In this document: positions 10,390-22,600 of the stretch, one piece after another
How the letters are laid out: each line of letters begins with the position of its first letter
How positions within the stretch are numbered: the first letter of the stretch is position 1
From: Podaxis mareebaensis
Lineage: Eukaryota; Basidiomycota; Agaricomycetes; Agaricales; Agaricaceae
Assembly (NCBI GenBank): GCA_018524725.1
Contig: JAEUWP010000408.1
Coordinates: 22,291 to 86,290 of the forward strand
Length of the DNA: 64,000 nt
Reading direction: 5' to 3'
Translations under genes and position numbers: made by a program
The notes under the pieces: generated by a model
Seen by the model: only the letters and a program-made list of their open reading frames with translations
Told to the model about the DNA's origin: nothing
Database searches by the model: none

Positions 10390-12500
10390 ATGCTGCCTCT
10401 ATATCTTCTTCTTCTTCCTCTGTCGTCGCAGGTTGCAGGTGCTGTAGACAAGACGTTTGGAGTCGCGCCGGACCTGGTATCTAAATATGTGCCGACGAAT
10501 GGGAAGTGGAGATGTTTAGATGGGTCGAAGGAAATCCCTTGGGACTTTGTGAATGATGATTCCTGCGACTGTACAGATGGAAGCGATGAGCCTGGTGCGT
10601 CAACGTCGGCTCAGTATCGGGATAATTGAGTGTAACTTGGCTTCAGGAACTGGCGCCTGCCCTGATACCTATTTCTACTGTCAAAACAAAGGACATATAG
10701 GAGCTTTGATTCCAAGCTCAAGAGTAAGAGATGAACTATGCGGTACGCCATCTTGGTCCATGTAGCGGGAAGCCAGGGCTCACAAGTTGACTAGAACCTC
10801 AATGCTGCGATGGTTCGGACGAGTTGCCTGGCGTTTGTAAGAACGTTTGCAAGGAGGTCGGAGAGGAATACAGGAAGAAGTATGAAGCAGAGATGAAAAT
10901 TCGCAAGACGGTAAGCGACCACCTTGCCCCAATATTCCACTGATTAACGCGTCACTATTAGGGGTCTAAGATTCGTTCAACGTACATTGCCTTTGCCCAC
11001 AAAGAAAAGAAACGTTTGCAAGAGCGAGTTGAAACTTTAGAGAAAGAGATTACTTCCAAGGAGAAGGAAGTAGAGCGGTTGAAAGGTGCGTCGCATACCC
11101 GCTTGAGTTCATCTGATTCTGATTCCCTTGGTAGATATCGCTGAGCGTACGGAATCCCTTTCCGCAGCTGCCCTCGAACACAAGAAACAATCTCGTGAGC
11201 AACTCCTAACTGCCATTTTTCCATATTGCAACTGAACACAATGTTTCTGTAGCTCTCTATCAAACTCTCATTGAGCACCATAACGCCCTCAAGTCTCTCC
11301 AACGCGAGCACAAAAAGCACCTCGAAAACGAGAAGAAACTCGGTGAGATCCTGGATACCCTTCGCCGCGGGTACAACCCGAACTACCAAGACATGGCTGT
11401 TCTGGAAGCCGTCCGTGGATGGGAAGAGCACGCAGGCCTCCCCCATATCAATGAAGTTCGCAAAGAGGATGGTACGACCGAAAAGACAAAGGAGGATGTC
11501 AAGGAGAAGGAAGAAGAGCCTTTGGAGGAAGGCATGTGGGACGCTGATAAGTTGAAGTATCAGTTGGACGGATTGTTACGCACGGACTACACGTCATTGC
11601 TGCTGGAACACGATGAATTTACTCGGTCTGGTGGAGAGGATGAAGAGAGTGCTAGTAAGTTTATGCGTTTGAGTTCCAGTAACACGCAGGGTACTGATAT
11701 GCTACTAGTTTACGATATTACTCAATACTTGCCCGACTCTGTTCTCGAATATTACGATCAATTCAAAGATAGCATTGTCTCGATCCTAGAAACACTCCGC
11801 ATCATCCCGGCGACTGACAAGACATCAGGTATCTTCCTCCCCTCGTTTTTTGTACTTACGCTTATACTCGTCGTCACAGCTGACGCCTCCCGAGCCCGCC
11901 AAGCCTTCACGGACGCTGAGAACGAACTCAGAAAGCTCCGAGATGAGAAGAAGAATACCGAAGAAGACATTTCGGAGATCTTCGATGTCGAAGGTTTCGG
12001 CGCCGATGGCGAATGGAAGAAACTTGATGGTACCTGTCTTGAGTACGACACCGGAGAATACATCTACGAAGCTTGTCTTTTCAACGAGGCGAAGCAAAAG
12101 CCCAAGAATGGTGGAATGACCTATAGTCTTGGGTGGGTGTTCATCGTTACTTTCCAACGAGTTGATTCTTGAATTGTCTGGAATAGACGGTTCGATTCAT
12201 GGAATCCTTCACCAGACGTCAAACCTGGAACACCCGAGTATTACTCGAAGCAGGTATACAAGCATGGTGCGAGGTGCTGGAATGGACCGGAGCGTAATGT
12301 CGTTGTAAGTCTCGTCCCTCCGAGTTGATTCAGATCCTGGTAATTGACAAAATCTCTGTTAGCTTGTCATGAGCTGTGGCACTGAGAATGCCATTACTTC
12401 CGTGCAAGAGCTCGAGAAGTGCGAATACCAGTTTACGGGCACATCGCCAGCGTTGTGCTTGCCGGTGAACGAGTCGAACAAGTCCCGAGAGGAACTGTAA
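10390..12500 (+). CDS. GTB1: Glucosidase II beta subunit
   Basis: Non-catalytic subunit of ER glucosidase II, which trims glucose from N-glycans during glycoprotein folding. Ten exons: 10390-10594, 10647-10742, 10795-10910, 10962-11085, 11135-11194, 11253-11654, 11709-11828, 11880-12132, 12187-12304, 12363-12500, giving 543 residues. A signal peptide (LPLYLLLLPLSSQVAGA) is followed by the cysteine-rich LDLa-like GIIbeta N-terminal domain with two calcium-type DGSDE motifs (CDCTDGSDEPG and CCDGSDELPG). A long charged coiled coil fills the middle, and a C-terminal MRH (mannose-6-phosphate receptor homology) domain contains GGMTYSLGRFDSWN and a CWNGPERN segment. The protein ends REEL, a possible variant ER-retrieval signal instead of HDEL. 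The 54-base intron at 11655-11708 is stop-free and in frame. Confidence 0.95.
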
Positions 12501-13231
12501 CCCTTGGGTTCGAGAGGGTAGTGGTTAGCGATGAGGGTTTTATAGTCCCTCTGCGTGTGAGTGACCCAACCCGTAACTTGAAGGTAACAGGGTACATCGT
12601 TGTCACTTAGGTATTTATGTCTAGTCAATACAATCTATTGCTCGAATCAGGGAATCTTTCTGTATTCCAAACGTCTACAATCGACTACTGCGTTGGTGGG
12701 TGACCTGATTGGGCTATAGAACGTTCAACAACATAAATATAAAAGAGTCCTGCAAACGCGGCGTCTCGGCGCACTTCCAAACGCCGTCCATGATCACTTA
12801 AACCCAAGCAATCCCCAAGCAATCATGATTTTATCCACCTCGTCGAGGACTGTCGTGCACGCCGAACGAACTAGAACTCTGAAAAATGATTAGGACCACG
12901 TGGAAATGATGTCTATCCAGGGATGTCTGTAGCCTGACGATTCTTACCACCTCACAGGGCCCTTCCGTCGTGCTTGTATATTCGTGTCTACTCAGTTCCT
13001 CTTGCAATAGTTATCGTGTCCTCATCACAGGAGCAAACATTCATCTTCGTAGTTATTTTTGTCTGTCATTACTTAGAAGCTGAAGGATTAAACAAGTGAG
13101 GATGATTGTTCGTGTCAAAATGGGGGAGCGTCTATGTGGACGCTTGTGCCTCGTGTTCAACTCGTGCCTAGGTCGTCACTATTCTGCCGCCCACCATCTC
13201 TTTCTCGCTCGCTCACCCCTCCTAAATCCAA
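12501..13231. other. Intergenic region
   Basis: 731 bases between GTB1 and the NACHT gene. It holds the GTB1 3' end and the NACHT promoter. No other gene, RNA or repeat recognised. Confidence 0.5.
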
Positions 13232-15244
13232 ATGCCACTGTTTCAAGAAAGTAGCAACTTTGTGGCCCATGGCCCGTTTGTTGACGGACCTGCGAACATT
13301 AACATTCACAATGAAATACGCGAATACAGTGAGTATCTCACCGTGGAATCTTAGGAGAGCAGATACGGACGCCTGAGTTGCTCAGAAAAAGGTGCCGGAA
13401 TCAACGCTCTACGAAAGGCTTCTCTCCCAGAAGCGATTCACGACTCCTCTGCCCGGGACCCGCCGCGATGTTTCCCAGGTACACGCGAGGAGCACATTCG
13501 CAACATTACTGGCTGGGGCTTCGGCGGCTGGGAGAAGCGCCGGGCTCGTGTGTTGTGGTTACAAGGACCCGCTGGCGTTGGGAAGTCTGCATCGGCACAA
13601 ACATGCGCCGAACATATGGGGGATACACTTGACGCAGCCTTTTTCTTCTCCCGACCAAACAAGTGGGACAAACCTACGAAATTCTTGCCAACAATCATCT
13701 ATCAATTGGCCGTGAAGTATCCGGTTTACGGCGACCTTGTTGACACCAAGATCCAGCACGATCTCCTTGTGTTGGAGAAATCGATGGAGGTGCAGTTCAG
13801 AGAGCTCCTCGTGTGTCCGCTTCGCGAGCTGAATAATCAAGGTCGCGGGATTGGCGAGGGTACCATGATCATCATCGACGGCCTTGATGAGTGTGATGGT
13901 GAGGATCCCCAGCGTACCATCATCGAGGTCGTCATTACTTCCGTTCGTCAGCAGACGACCCCTTTCCTTTGGGCGTTCTTCAGTCGCCCAGAGCCTCACA
14001 TCGCGGCGGCGTTCTCATCGGAACAGGTGGGCGAGGTTTGCTGGCACCTGACCCTTCCCGTATCCCGTGGTGCCGACCACGATATTGAAGCGTATCTCCG
14101 CGACGGTTTCAGGATGATCCGCGCCAAGTACAATTTGCCCGCCACGGTTGCCTGGCCATCAGAAGAGGACATCCATCGGTTGGTTGAGCTGTCGGCTGGC
14201 TTATTTGTCTATGCGGCCAGTGCTATCAGATACATCGCTCAAAGTCCGGGCAGGTTTGGACCTGAGGCGAAGCTACAGTCGATACTGGAGTTAGGGAAAA
14301 CTGGCAAAACCAAGTCTTTGGATGGGAAACCGCTGTCGAACCTGGACAGATTTTATATCCTCATAATGAAGCTAATTCCGAAAGATATCCTTCCTAGTAC
14401 ATTGCTACTGCTCTTCGCTCACTTTCACAGGTCTACCAGCAGCAACGATGCTTTCCTAATCGACTGTTCGATCCTGGGCTTCTCATTGACAACATTCTAT
14501 GCAGCCATCAACAATCTTCACTCAGTCCTCCAGGTCACGTTTTCGGATGGGTTTCCTATCGACCTGTCATTCTATCATGCGTCATTCTCAGACTTCCTAC
14601 GTGATGTTGAAAGGTCCACTTCAGAGTTTTGCGTCGAGACAGCGGTTAACTATAATCGATTCTATTCAACACGTGTCAGTGTACTCTGCCATTTATCTGG
14701 CACTAATGCCGGTGAGGTTCCATGCGTACTTTGGAGTCCCGTGCGGGAATGACTAACTTGTATTTCTTAGCAAGTAGGCCACCCAACCTCCTGGCTTGGC
14801 CTAGTTCCCAAACAACGAACAGGGATGTCTACGCAGTGGCACTAAGAGACTTGTTCTCGTCATCGGAACTACCATTGGTGCATCCAGAAGTAGATGTATT
14901 GCAGCAGCTCTCACGCATCAATTGGCCTCTTGTTGTCAGATGGCTTATGGGTTATGACGTGCTAATGTCTCAGGTTGAGGCATTCTTCCAAAAGGTGTGC
15001 TTCAAAATCCTGGTGGGATTTAGGAACCAACAATTTTTGACAGATACCTGAGGAGTGGCGTCCCCAAATCATTCGTTTATGCCATTGTAGTCCTCTTGAT
15101 GGTGCTCGCCAGGCAATCTCTGCGCTCAGCCGAGGAAAAATTGTGAGAAAGCCAAAGAAGAAGAATTATATACTTGGGAAGGGTAGCAATGAGGTCTTGG
15201 TGTTGGAAGGAAGTCTTAGCTTTTGCGAATTTTTAGTCATGTGA
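13232..15244 (+). CDS. NACHT-domain STAND NTPase
   Basis: Signal-transducing P-loop NTPase of the large agaricomycete NACHT family, thought to act in non-self recognition or programmed cell death. Four exons: 13232-13328, 13386-14711, 14771-14994, 15044-15244, giving 615 residues. Residues 1-32 (start MPLFQESSNF) are the usual short N-terminal leader of this family. Then come the CFPGTREEHIRNI linker, Walker A GPAGVGKS (93-100), and Walker B MIIIDGLDECDG (about 193-204), followed by the sensor segment LWAFFSRPEPHI. The second half has the usual winged-helix-like region (FYHASFSDFLRD). The final exons end with PKKKNYILGKGSNEVLVLEG, the normal end for this group, so there is no WD40 or ankyrin tail. 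The last CpG of the region is at 15,226, inside the final exon; decayed transposon DNA begins just behind the stop. Confidence 0.9.
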
Positions 15245-15764
15245 TTTTACCCATCCATCAACTAGTCAATCACCATCATAGTCTTCTGTCATGCCTGATA
15301 TAAGCATTTAGTTCAGCATCTCACAAAAGCTATGCAATCTCAAAAGCCTGAAAGGGCAATAAGTGATTGTGAAAAGCAGGTGTTGAACAAAGGATCAGGC
15401 TTGCCAGGATGTGAAACACATGCCCCTGAAGCTGCCACACTGCAAGCCACAGTGTGGGGGCTGTTGTAGTTGTTATACTCTGCATTTCTATACTGCTGCA
15501 AGCAAACTAACTGCTAAGATGCTTGCTGGGCCAGAGCCTGGAATAGTGGGATATAGTTGATAGTCATAATATTCAGAGAATTTTGTGAAGTTTCTGGTAG
15601 AAGCATAGATATCATCATGGGTAACCATAACCAACACCCATCACAACACACATTCAGCAGGGTACACTGGTAATTAGTGTAGTCAATGGGTCTACTATAT
15701 GGAGGTTCCTAACTCTGCAAAGCAAGAGGATGGTTCTATCATGTAAGAATAGTCCTTTCCCACT

Positions 15765-16140
15765 TACAGTGAGCAACAAAACTGTTCCAATGTTTGGAAC
15801 ACTTAGAAAGAAATTACAATATCTCTGAACTGGTTAAGGTGACTACCTCCAAAATATTTCTGAAAATAGCCTAGTTTCTTAACTTTGATCCCATCAAGTT
15901 TTATTATGTAATTACTTTAGCCTCATTTAATATCAATTATTGGGTCAATATTACTCATTGGAACAGTTTTGTTGCCAATGTTCTAGCACATACATACAAG
16001 GGTATAACTAGTACTTGGTGTATCCTCTATTAGCCCTTATCACTGCCTCTATCCTCCTAGGCATACTTTCTGACACTCAGAAGCTAGTATGTCATTCCAC
16101 TAGTCCTGCACCCTACTGTGTCAGTGGGCTTTTTCACATT
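15765..16140 (-). pseudogene. Tc1/mariner transposase, C-terminal remnant and element end
   Basis: On the minus strand, the frame ending at the stop 16008-16010 reads SESMPRRIEAVIRANRGYTKY (given here in two parts: SESMPRRIEAV, IRANRGYTKY). This is the well-known C-terminal ending of Tc1-type transposases. Upstream the frame is lost: WNDILASECQK continues the family sequence only in another frame, so there is at least one indel. Beyond the stop, gcaacaaaactgttccaatg (15772-15791) is repeated as its exact reverse complement at 15956-15975, consistent with terminal and subterminal inverted repeats of such an element. The catalytic DDE part was not found. Confidence 0.7.
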
Positions 16141-17063
16141 GCAATCCTGTGGTCTCTCAGATTGCTTTTGTTCAGGATGATTACCTGACCTAGTTTCAGG
16201 TTGGGATGATCTGAATTGGTGCCATTCAAGAGAGGCTGTATCTCTTGAATGTGGATCAGTCATGCACTGTGTGTTATCCATAATGGAGTCATAATACCCT
16301 TGCACTCCAATACAAGGATTATAGCAGACCCATTTGAGTCCTTCCCTCACTTCATGCATGGAGGTGGGTAGCACAAAGCAATCATATAATGCAAGGATTG
16401 CCTCCTTGAAGGTCCAATTGAATTTAGTTCAATTGATGTTTATAACATGCCAAATGATCATTCACTTGGCCTCTCCAGCTAAGTGGTAAGGTAAGGTGTA
16501 CAGGCACAGCCCACCCCTGGCATGATCCATCCCTCCTAGACCTTTTAATGCAAGGTCTAGGCAGAGTGCAGATACAAAGTTTTCAAGTCACTAAACCTTG
16601 GACTCCCACTGTAAGGCTCCAGGCCTTTCTCAGTGGGGGGTTTTCCATTTCTGGGTCTGTACCTATCTGGGAATTCAAAAGGTTGTGAGAGATGCTCTCA
16701 GATAGCTGCACTCAACCACTCATGCATCAGTTGAGTATAGTTGCAAATGGTATTTGCAACACCTGGGGATCCAAAGGTTGGGGGTACATTTCTGATGAGG
16801 GAATATCCTCACCTTGGCCTCTCAGGGGGGTGATAGAATTCCTCCCTTTCTTCAGATTCCTCCTCCTGATGATTTCCACAACTATTCAGTGGTCAAGGTA
16901 CTGCTGGAGGGTATACTGGAGGAGTAGCTGGGGCTGCTCCTCTTAATGTGGCTGTGTGTGCCACAGACAGTTGTGATGATGATCATCATCACAGATGCAA
17001 GGCTCCTTGCCTTAGGTCATCATCATCTAGGACATCCCCATCTACAGGGGTTGTTCCTATGAA

Positions 17064-17561
17064 TCAGATGCCTTGGTCTGGGATCTTCAACCTTCCATAT
17101 AGTTGAAGATCTTCATTCTGCATCCACTGGAGTGCTACTTGATCACTCCAGTATTCTGCACATCCTATACTGGGCTTGGATGGCCCAGGATTGAGTTTCT
17201 TTTCTCTCTTGATTCCACCTGAGTTGAGATCAATTTTAATAGAGTGTTTCTCTGAACTCTGTATAGGTTTTGGTTGGGTGATAGAGGTGTTTGGGATCAC
17301 TCTATTGAGGGCAGTCAGTACTTGTGTCTGACTTTCTAGATGATGAGAGTATTCATCATCATTTTTGCCAACCTTTCAGGGGGCAAACAGCTCATCCAGG
17401 GCCTGTTGGGTCAAGTATGTTGTAACCCTTGACTCTGAAGGAGTTGGCTCAGCAGTGAATGATGTTCCTCTGATTGGTGCTTTTCCCTTGTCAAGGGTGT
17501 CACCCTGTGTTGTTGGGGATGTATCAGATGGTGACTCTGCCCATAATAGAGGGTTGTACAA
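17064..17561 (-). pseudogene. Decayed coding fragment, unrecognised
   Basis: Two minus-strand frames follow each other with a single stop between them (SDTSPTTQGDTLDKGKAP ... QQALDELFAP, then KNDDEYSHHLESQTQ ... KPSIGCAEYWSDQ). Composition (serine, proline, lysine, glutamine) suggests the disordered part of a transposon-encoded protein such as a gag, but no diagnostic motif is visible. It is free of CpG like its surroundings. Confidence 0.35.
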
Positions 17562-18966
17562 GTGCTTGTCATCTGTATTGCCTATTTGTTTCCTTGATCA
17601 AGCAGTGGGCATTGCTCAATAGATTTCATTCATGGGAGTTTCAGATCATTCCCCCTTCTGTTGCTTCACTGCCTTATACAGTAAAGCAAGTCATTTAACT
17701 GTTTTACATAGGAGATTCTTGTACATCTCTGATGTAGGATCTATTGGTATATCTGTTGAGGTCTTGAACAGCTCAATGATATATTCCTCTGCATGGAATC
17801 ACAGTTCTGCCCTTCTTACAGGGCTTTCAACATGATTCATGTTGAAGATGAGAGAAATTCTTTCTTCAAGTGTGTATAATTCACTTGATATTGCAGTGTT
17901 GAATTCAGGTAAAGGTGCTCTGTCAAGCAACAACAGTTGCTCACTCTCCTCTTCTATCAGGGGCAGGATGTGGGGGTTATTTCTAGCTGTGGTATTGGGT
18001 CCCATAGCCAGAGTTTCTGCATTATGTCAACTATTGTTCATGGGTTCTAATTTAAATAGTCTAGAGAAGGGATAATTTTCCTTTCCTCCACTATTGTTGG
18101 TGTGGCTACTGCCACTAGGGGGTGAGTCCAATGTGTTATCATGTTAAAGCTTATTGGGTGTTGTCATTTTGGTTGCCACATGTATGCAGTGTCTAGGTGC
18201 TATAGTGTTTGCTCATGCATTAGTCCACTCAGTGAACTAAAAAAAATGTAAAGTGTCAGGCTTTACAGTTAAGAGACCTCATGCTCATACCAGATAGTTC
18301 AAACCTGTATATTGGGAGACTACATGGCACAAGCAAAGGTTAGTCATCTCAGACAACCAAAGTGCCCTAAATACATGATTGGTACAAATAATTGATGGGG
18401 TGATGGGTAAACAGTAGAGAGAAGGAAATACAATAAAATTGGAACTATGGGTTATTTGATTTTTGAATTAAGTGCAAGGGTACACCCTTACAGTGATAGA
18501 AGACAAGGAAGTGAATTCCAGTAAAAAAAGTGTACAAGTAGATTATATATGTAGTGTGTTGGGCATAGGGTAAAGAAAAGGATGCATAGGTCCAAGGGCA
18601 TATAGCATACATACAATATTGTATGTAGATCATATGGTTGGCCAAGAATAAGGACATGACTCAACCATATGTTGAAGGAGTCATTAGAGGACATAAAACA
18701 CATCTACTACATGTAATCTTACAGTATAACACAAGTATACTGGTAAGACAATGACTGAATGAGTAATAGAACTCTAGCTACAAGTCATAAAGTCATAAAG
18801 ATGGAAATGAATTTAGTGATTATAGCATGAAGCCATAGAGTGTTCCAAAAATTATACAGCTCATGCATAGCAGAGCATAAAGTTGAGGATAACATGCAAT
18901 CTAGTTATGGACTAGGGCACTGGGTTTTCCTCAACATTCAGTAAGGGCCCAGCCCTTACAACCATG

Positions 18967-19238
18967 GAGTGCCCATTATTTGGATGAGCCCCTTATTCAG
19001 ATGTTATATCAGTCATGCTTCCCAGCCAAGGTTTTTTTGAACTAGCATGACTGAGAGTGGCTTCAACCTCAATTGTTACTCTCTGCAATGTCTTCATGTT
19101 TTGTTAAATAATGTGTGCACAATAAGTAAAATACTTATTAGTCATTATACATGATTTCTTTTTGAATTTTATGTGAAGTGTAAAGGACAATACAAATGCT
19201 CATCTGAACAAGGGGCTCACCTGAATAACAGGCACCCT
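18967..19238. mobile_element. MITE-like element with about 36-base inverted repeats
   Basis: The left arm (18967-19003, core gatgagccccttattcagat) and right arm (19200-19238, core atctgaacaaggggctcac) are reverse complements with a few mismatches. They enclose about 200 bases without coding capacity. Size and structure fit a non-autonomous DNA transposon of the Tc1/pogo type. Target-site duplication could not be confirmed. Confidence 0.6.
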
Positions 19239-19641
19239 ATAGTATGGTAGAGGACAAAACCATGAACACATGTACAGTCACTTGCTGTTAAGCATAAATC
19301 AAGTGTATTTGCACATGGAAATAAAATTTGTATAGTTCAAGGACAGGCTCTAAGTAAATGACCTTTCCTTGTGCCGATGAAAACATCACCATCTCTCCGA
19401 GGCACACCTCTTCGGGCAACAAGGAAATGGCCCATTAATGTTTTAAAATCTATGATGCATTTGTCACTTAATCATGAAAACTACAGGGCAATGCTTGTGA
19501 CCATCCTCAAGTGGATAGGCATACTGAACTGAAGAGTGAGTATTTGACCATTATCTATAGTGCCCTATCCAGCCCCTTTCGGGAGCCTTGACATTGACCA
19601 GATGTGGCCACGAGACACCATGTAAATAGTAATTTCTAACA
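19239..19641. other. Transition from CpG-free to normal DNA
   Basis: CpG reappears from 19,374. This stretch holds the 3' flank of MCD4. No gene recognised. Confidence 0.4.
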
Positions 19642-22600
19642 TTACTCTACTTTCGGGCCCTTTACAGCACCGTTCACCATGGTAGGTTTCCCCCTCTCCA
19701 CCTCCTTCCATTTCCATGATGTACTTTCCAAAATGACAACAGCCCGCTCAAAGCGCGTCTCAACTGTGCTCTTCATCAACCACTCTCCCAAAGCACTCAT
19801 CCCAGCCGAGAATAGGAATAACAACGAACTCATCACAAAGAACGTTATTGATTCCCCGATTTGCAACCAAGACCCAGTATCACGGACTCGGTTAAAGAAT
19901 ATCAATGTCATCACTGAAACAGGAGACGAGGAGTCAGATGTGGAACGCGAGCTGAACCATAGTAGGAGGTGTGAACGCACCATTGCTTATGCATATTGAC
20001 ACGAGGAGAAGCGAGAACGGTGGGAGTTGAAGGACGTGATTGAGGTGTGCGAGGATCATAGATAACATAACGTATGGTGCAAGCAGTTTATACAACTTCA
20101 ATAGGACGTGTCAGTTCTCATGTTAATTAACAATGAAGGTGAACGTACGAGCAGAGTTGCCATTGAAAAGGGGCTAAATACGGGTATAAGACGGTATACA
20201 GGTTCGAGATAAAACGATCTGTGCTCATCGGTCAACCTCAAAATGTTAAGGGCAAGTTCGGACAGTGAACTCACGATATTGATGCCACACTGCCCGTAAT
20301 GTCAAATCAGTCAAAATTCTCAGTAAAATACGAGGGCGACTCACTTCCCAACTCCGAAAAAACCAAGATGCACGAAAAACAAAAATGTAAGAGCAAGCCT
20401 TACGTGCGCCATATCGAATACGTATCCAGCATCCCTCCCTCCGTTTGTTATCCTCTCTTTCCCCTTAACCGTTGCCATTTTCTCTCGCGGAGTCAGGTCC
20501 GTATATTCTGGGTGCTTGATGATTTTCTCCGAGATTACCCAGCCAAGCAACACCGCCGAATATGTGACGAAGAATAGACCCTCGACACTTATTGAGAGGA
20601 TGGTGAAGCATGGTCCAAAGCCAAGGAAGTACGTGAGGAGTTTAGATGAGGTGGTGTGGTGTGGAACGTTATCGATGTAGGGAAATAAGGATGGAATAAC
20701 TAGCGGACGGGGTGTCAGATGAAACAGAATCGCAAATACAAACGAACGGCTCACCAAGCAAGATCCAATTGAGGACCCTCACTATGAGCGGAAGTCCAAG
20801 CTTCCACTGAAGGCTGAGCGACGAGTATGTCGTGGTAATTGTAATTGCGAGGACGGAAAGTCTCTGGGTGTTGCAGGTATTAGTAGTTGAGCACTGCACA
20901 AGGCGAGGAACGTACCTGGAACGCAAACTTCTTTTCCATCCTTTTCTCTACCTCCCTCCCGAACTCTTTTTCAATTTCTTTCAGTACGAGTGGCAATGCA
21001 TACTGGCCGACAGCCAGGAAGGCGATCCCACCCATCGCACTACAGACGGGTAAGTCGTCGGCAAGCAACGAAGTAAACTCTAAGCATGACTCACATAAAG
21101 AAGACATTCTCCCTTCGATCCACAGGCACCCACGGGAACGACGCGCATAAACCACACAAAACATACCACAACGACAACGATTGCGGAGCTGAACGACGGA
21201 GGTGAGATCTCCCATTTTCTTCAAGAAGCCAGCCATTCGAAACAGCCAAAGTACCAAGAGACCAGACGATCCTATGCGTGTACCCCATCTACTATGTTCA
21301 GGATCTCGAATCAAAGGGGATAGGAAACAGGAACAACGCACTGCTAGTCCGAGGAGTGCGCCCAAAACCAGCACAAGGTGCGGTACATGATCCTTCATGG
21401 TGTTCAATACACGCACGTTAAGTAGAGGGGCCGCGAAGTATAGGAAGCCCTGTCGTAGGAACTGGGACCAGAAATACGCTGGGAACGAGACATAGATGTA
21501 GTAACTCCATGGTGACCTTTGCGCATAGAATACCACCCACATTGTGAGCGCAATAAGAATAGGAATGAGTGTTAGAAGAGATGTGACAAGGCTGTTTTGT
21601 GGGAATGTGGGGTTGTCGAGAGGACGGATAATATACAGTGATGCGTAGAGCATCCACCCTAGATAGGCGAATGTTACTACAGTACGGAGGAGGGTCCTGT
21701 CATACGTTTGGAGGTAGTGTAGGCCCCTAAGCGCTTCCTGGATGAGGGTGTGTGAGGTGCGCTGGGCGTCGTGCCATTGCGAGGCATTGATGAGAGTTTG
21801 TATGCGTTCGAGTTCTTGGACACGCTTAGGAATCGAACCAGACTCGAGAGGTGGGTAAGGCTTGTAAAAGAGCGTATGGGCTTTCTTGAATTCTATCGGA
21901 TACGTGTTAAGACGGGCGGTCGAATGAGGACCATAACTTACCATGTTTGACTAGATACTGCTCCAAGATCACTCTCGCATTGACCTCCGCTGCCTCCGCC
22001 AATGTCCTCTTCCCCAGCTTGGGCTCTAAATACCCAGGCCGATCAGGATCAACATCCGGCAACACGCCAACAGAGTTCACGGGCCATGAAATACCAATAA
22101 GCGCTGACATGAGCGCTGCAATGTCCGCTTGCTCAACATCTCGTCTGTAAAGGTGATTGAGGCCCCATGGCACGGAGTATGCATCGTGGGAGGACGACGT
22201 TGTGTCCGGAAGAGGTTTGCGGATTCCTTTACCCCAGGCGATGAGAGGCGTGCGCGTACAGTCAGGGTCTGTCGGAAAAGGCGGTTAGGTGAGGCTAGGG
22301 AAGGCGGATAGAAAACTCACGTCCATCGCCGTGGTTTCCTATGGCCGACATGCCATGATCAGCCGTAAATATGTAACTTGTCTCATCATCTTTGTAGAAT
22401 TCTTGCATGAGCTCCTCCGCACGCTTGACGATTTCATCAACGGCTTGGATATTTTTCATGTACTCAAGCGAATGAGGTCGATACGAATGGCCCGTCGTAT
22501 CCAAACCCAGAAGATGCAGGAAGAAGACGACTTTGTCCGACCGAAGTTTGGCATCGAGGATAGCATCTGTAGTCGCATTGCGGAATAATGCTTCTACTTG

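Larger units (their letters stand above)
15228..19373. mobile_element. CpG-free block of decayed transposon DNA (left)
   Basis: Reading this 4.1 kb line by line I found no CpG dinucleotide at all, while both flanks have normal numbers of CpG. TpG and CpA are frequent. No intact gene is present. It contains a broken Tc1 transposase end, fragments of another minus-strand coding region and a MITE-like element, listed separately. The pattern fits transposon DNA whose methylated CpG sites have all mutated to TpG/CpA. Confidence 0.85.
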
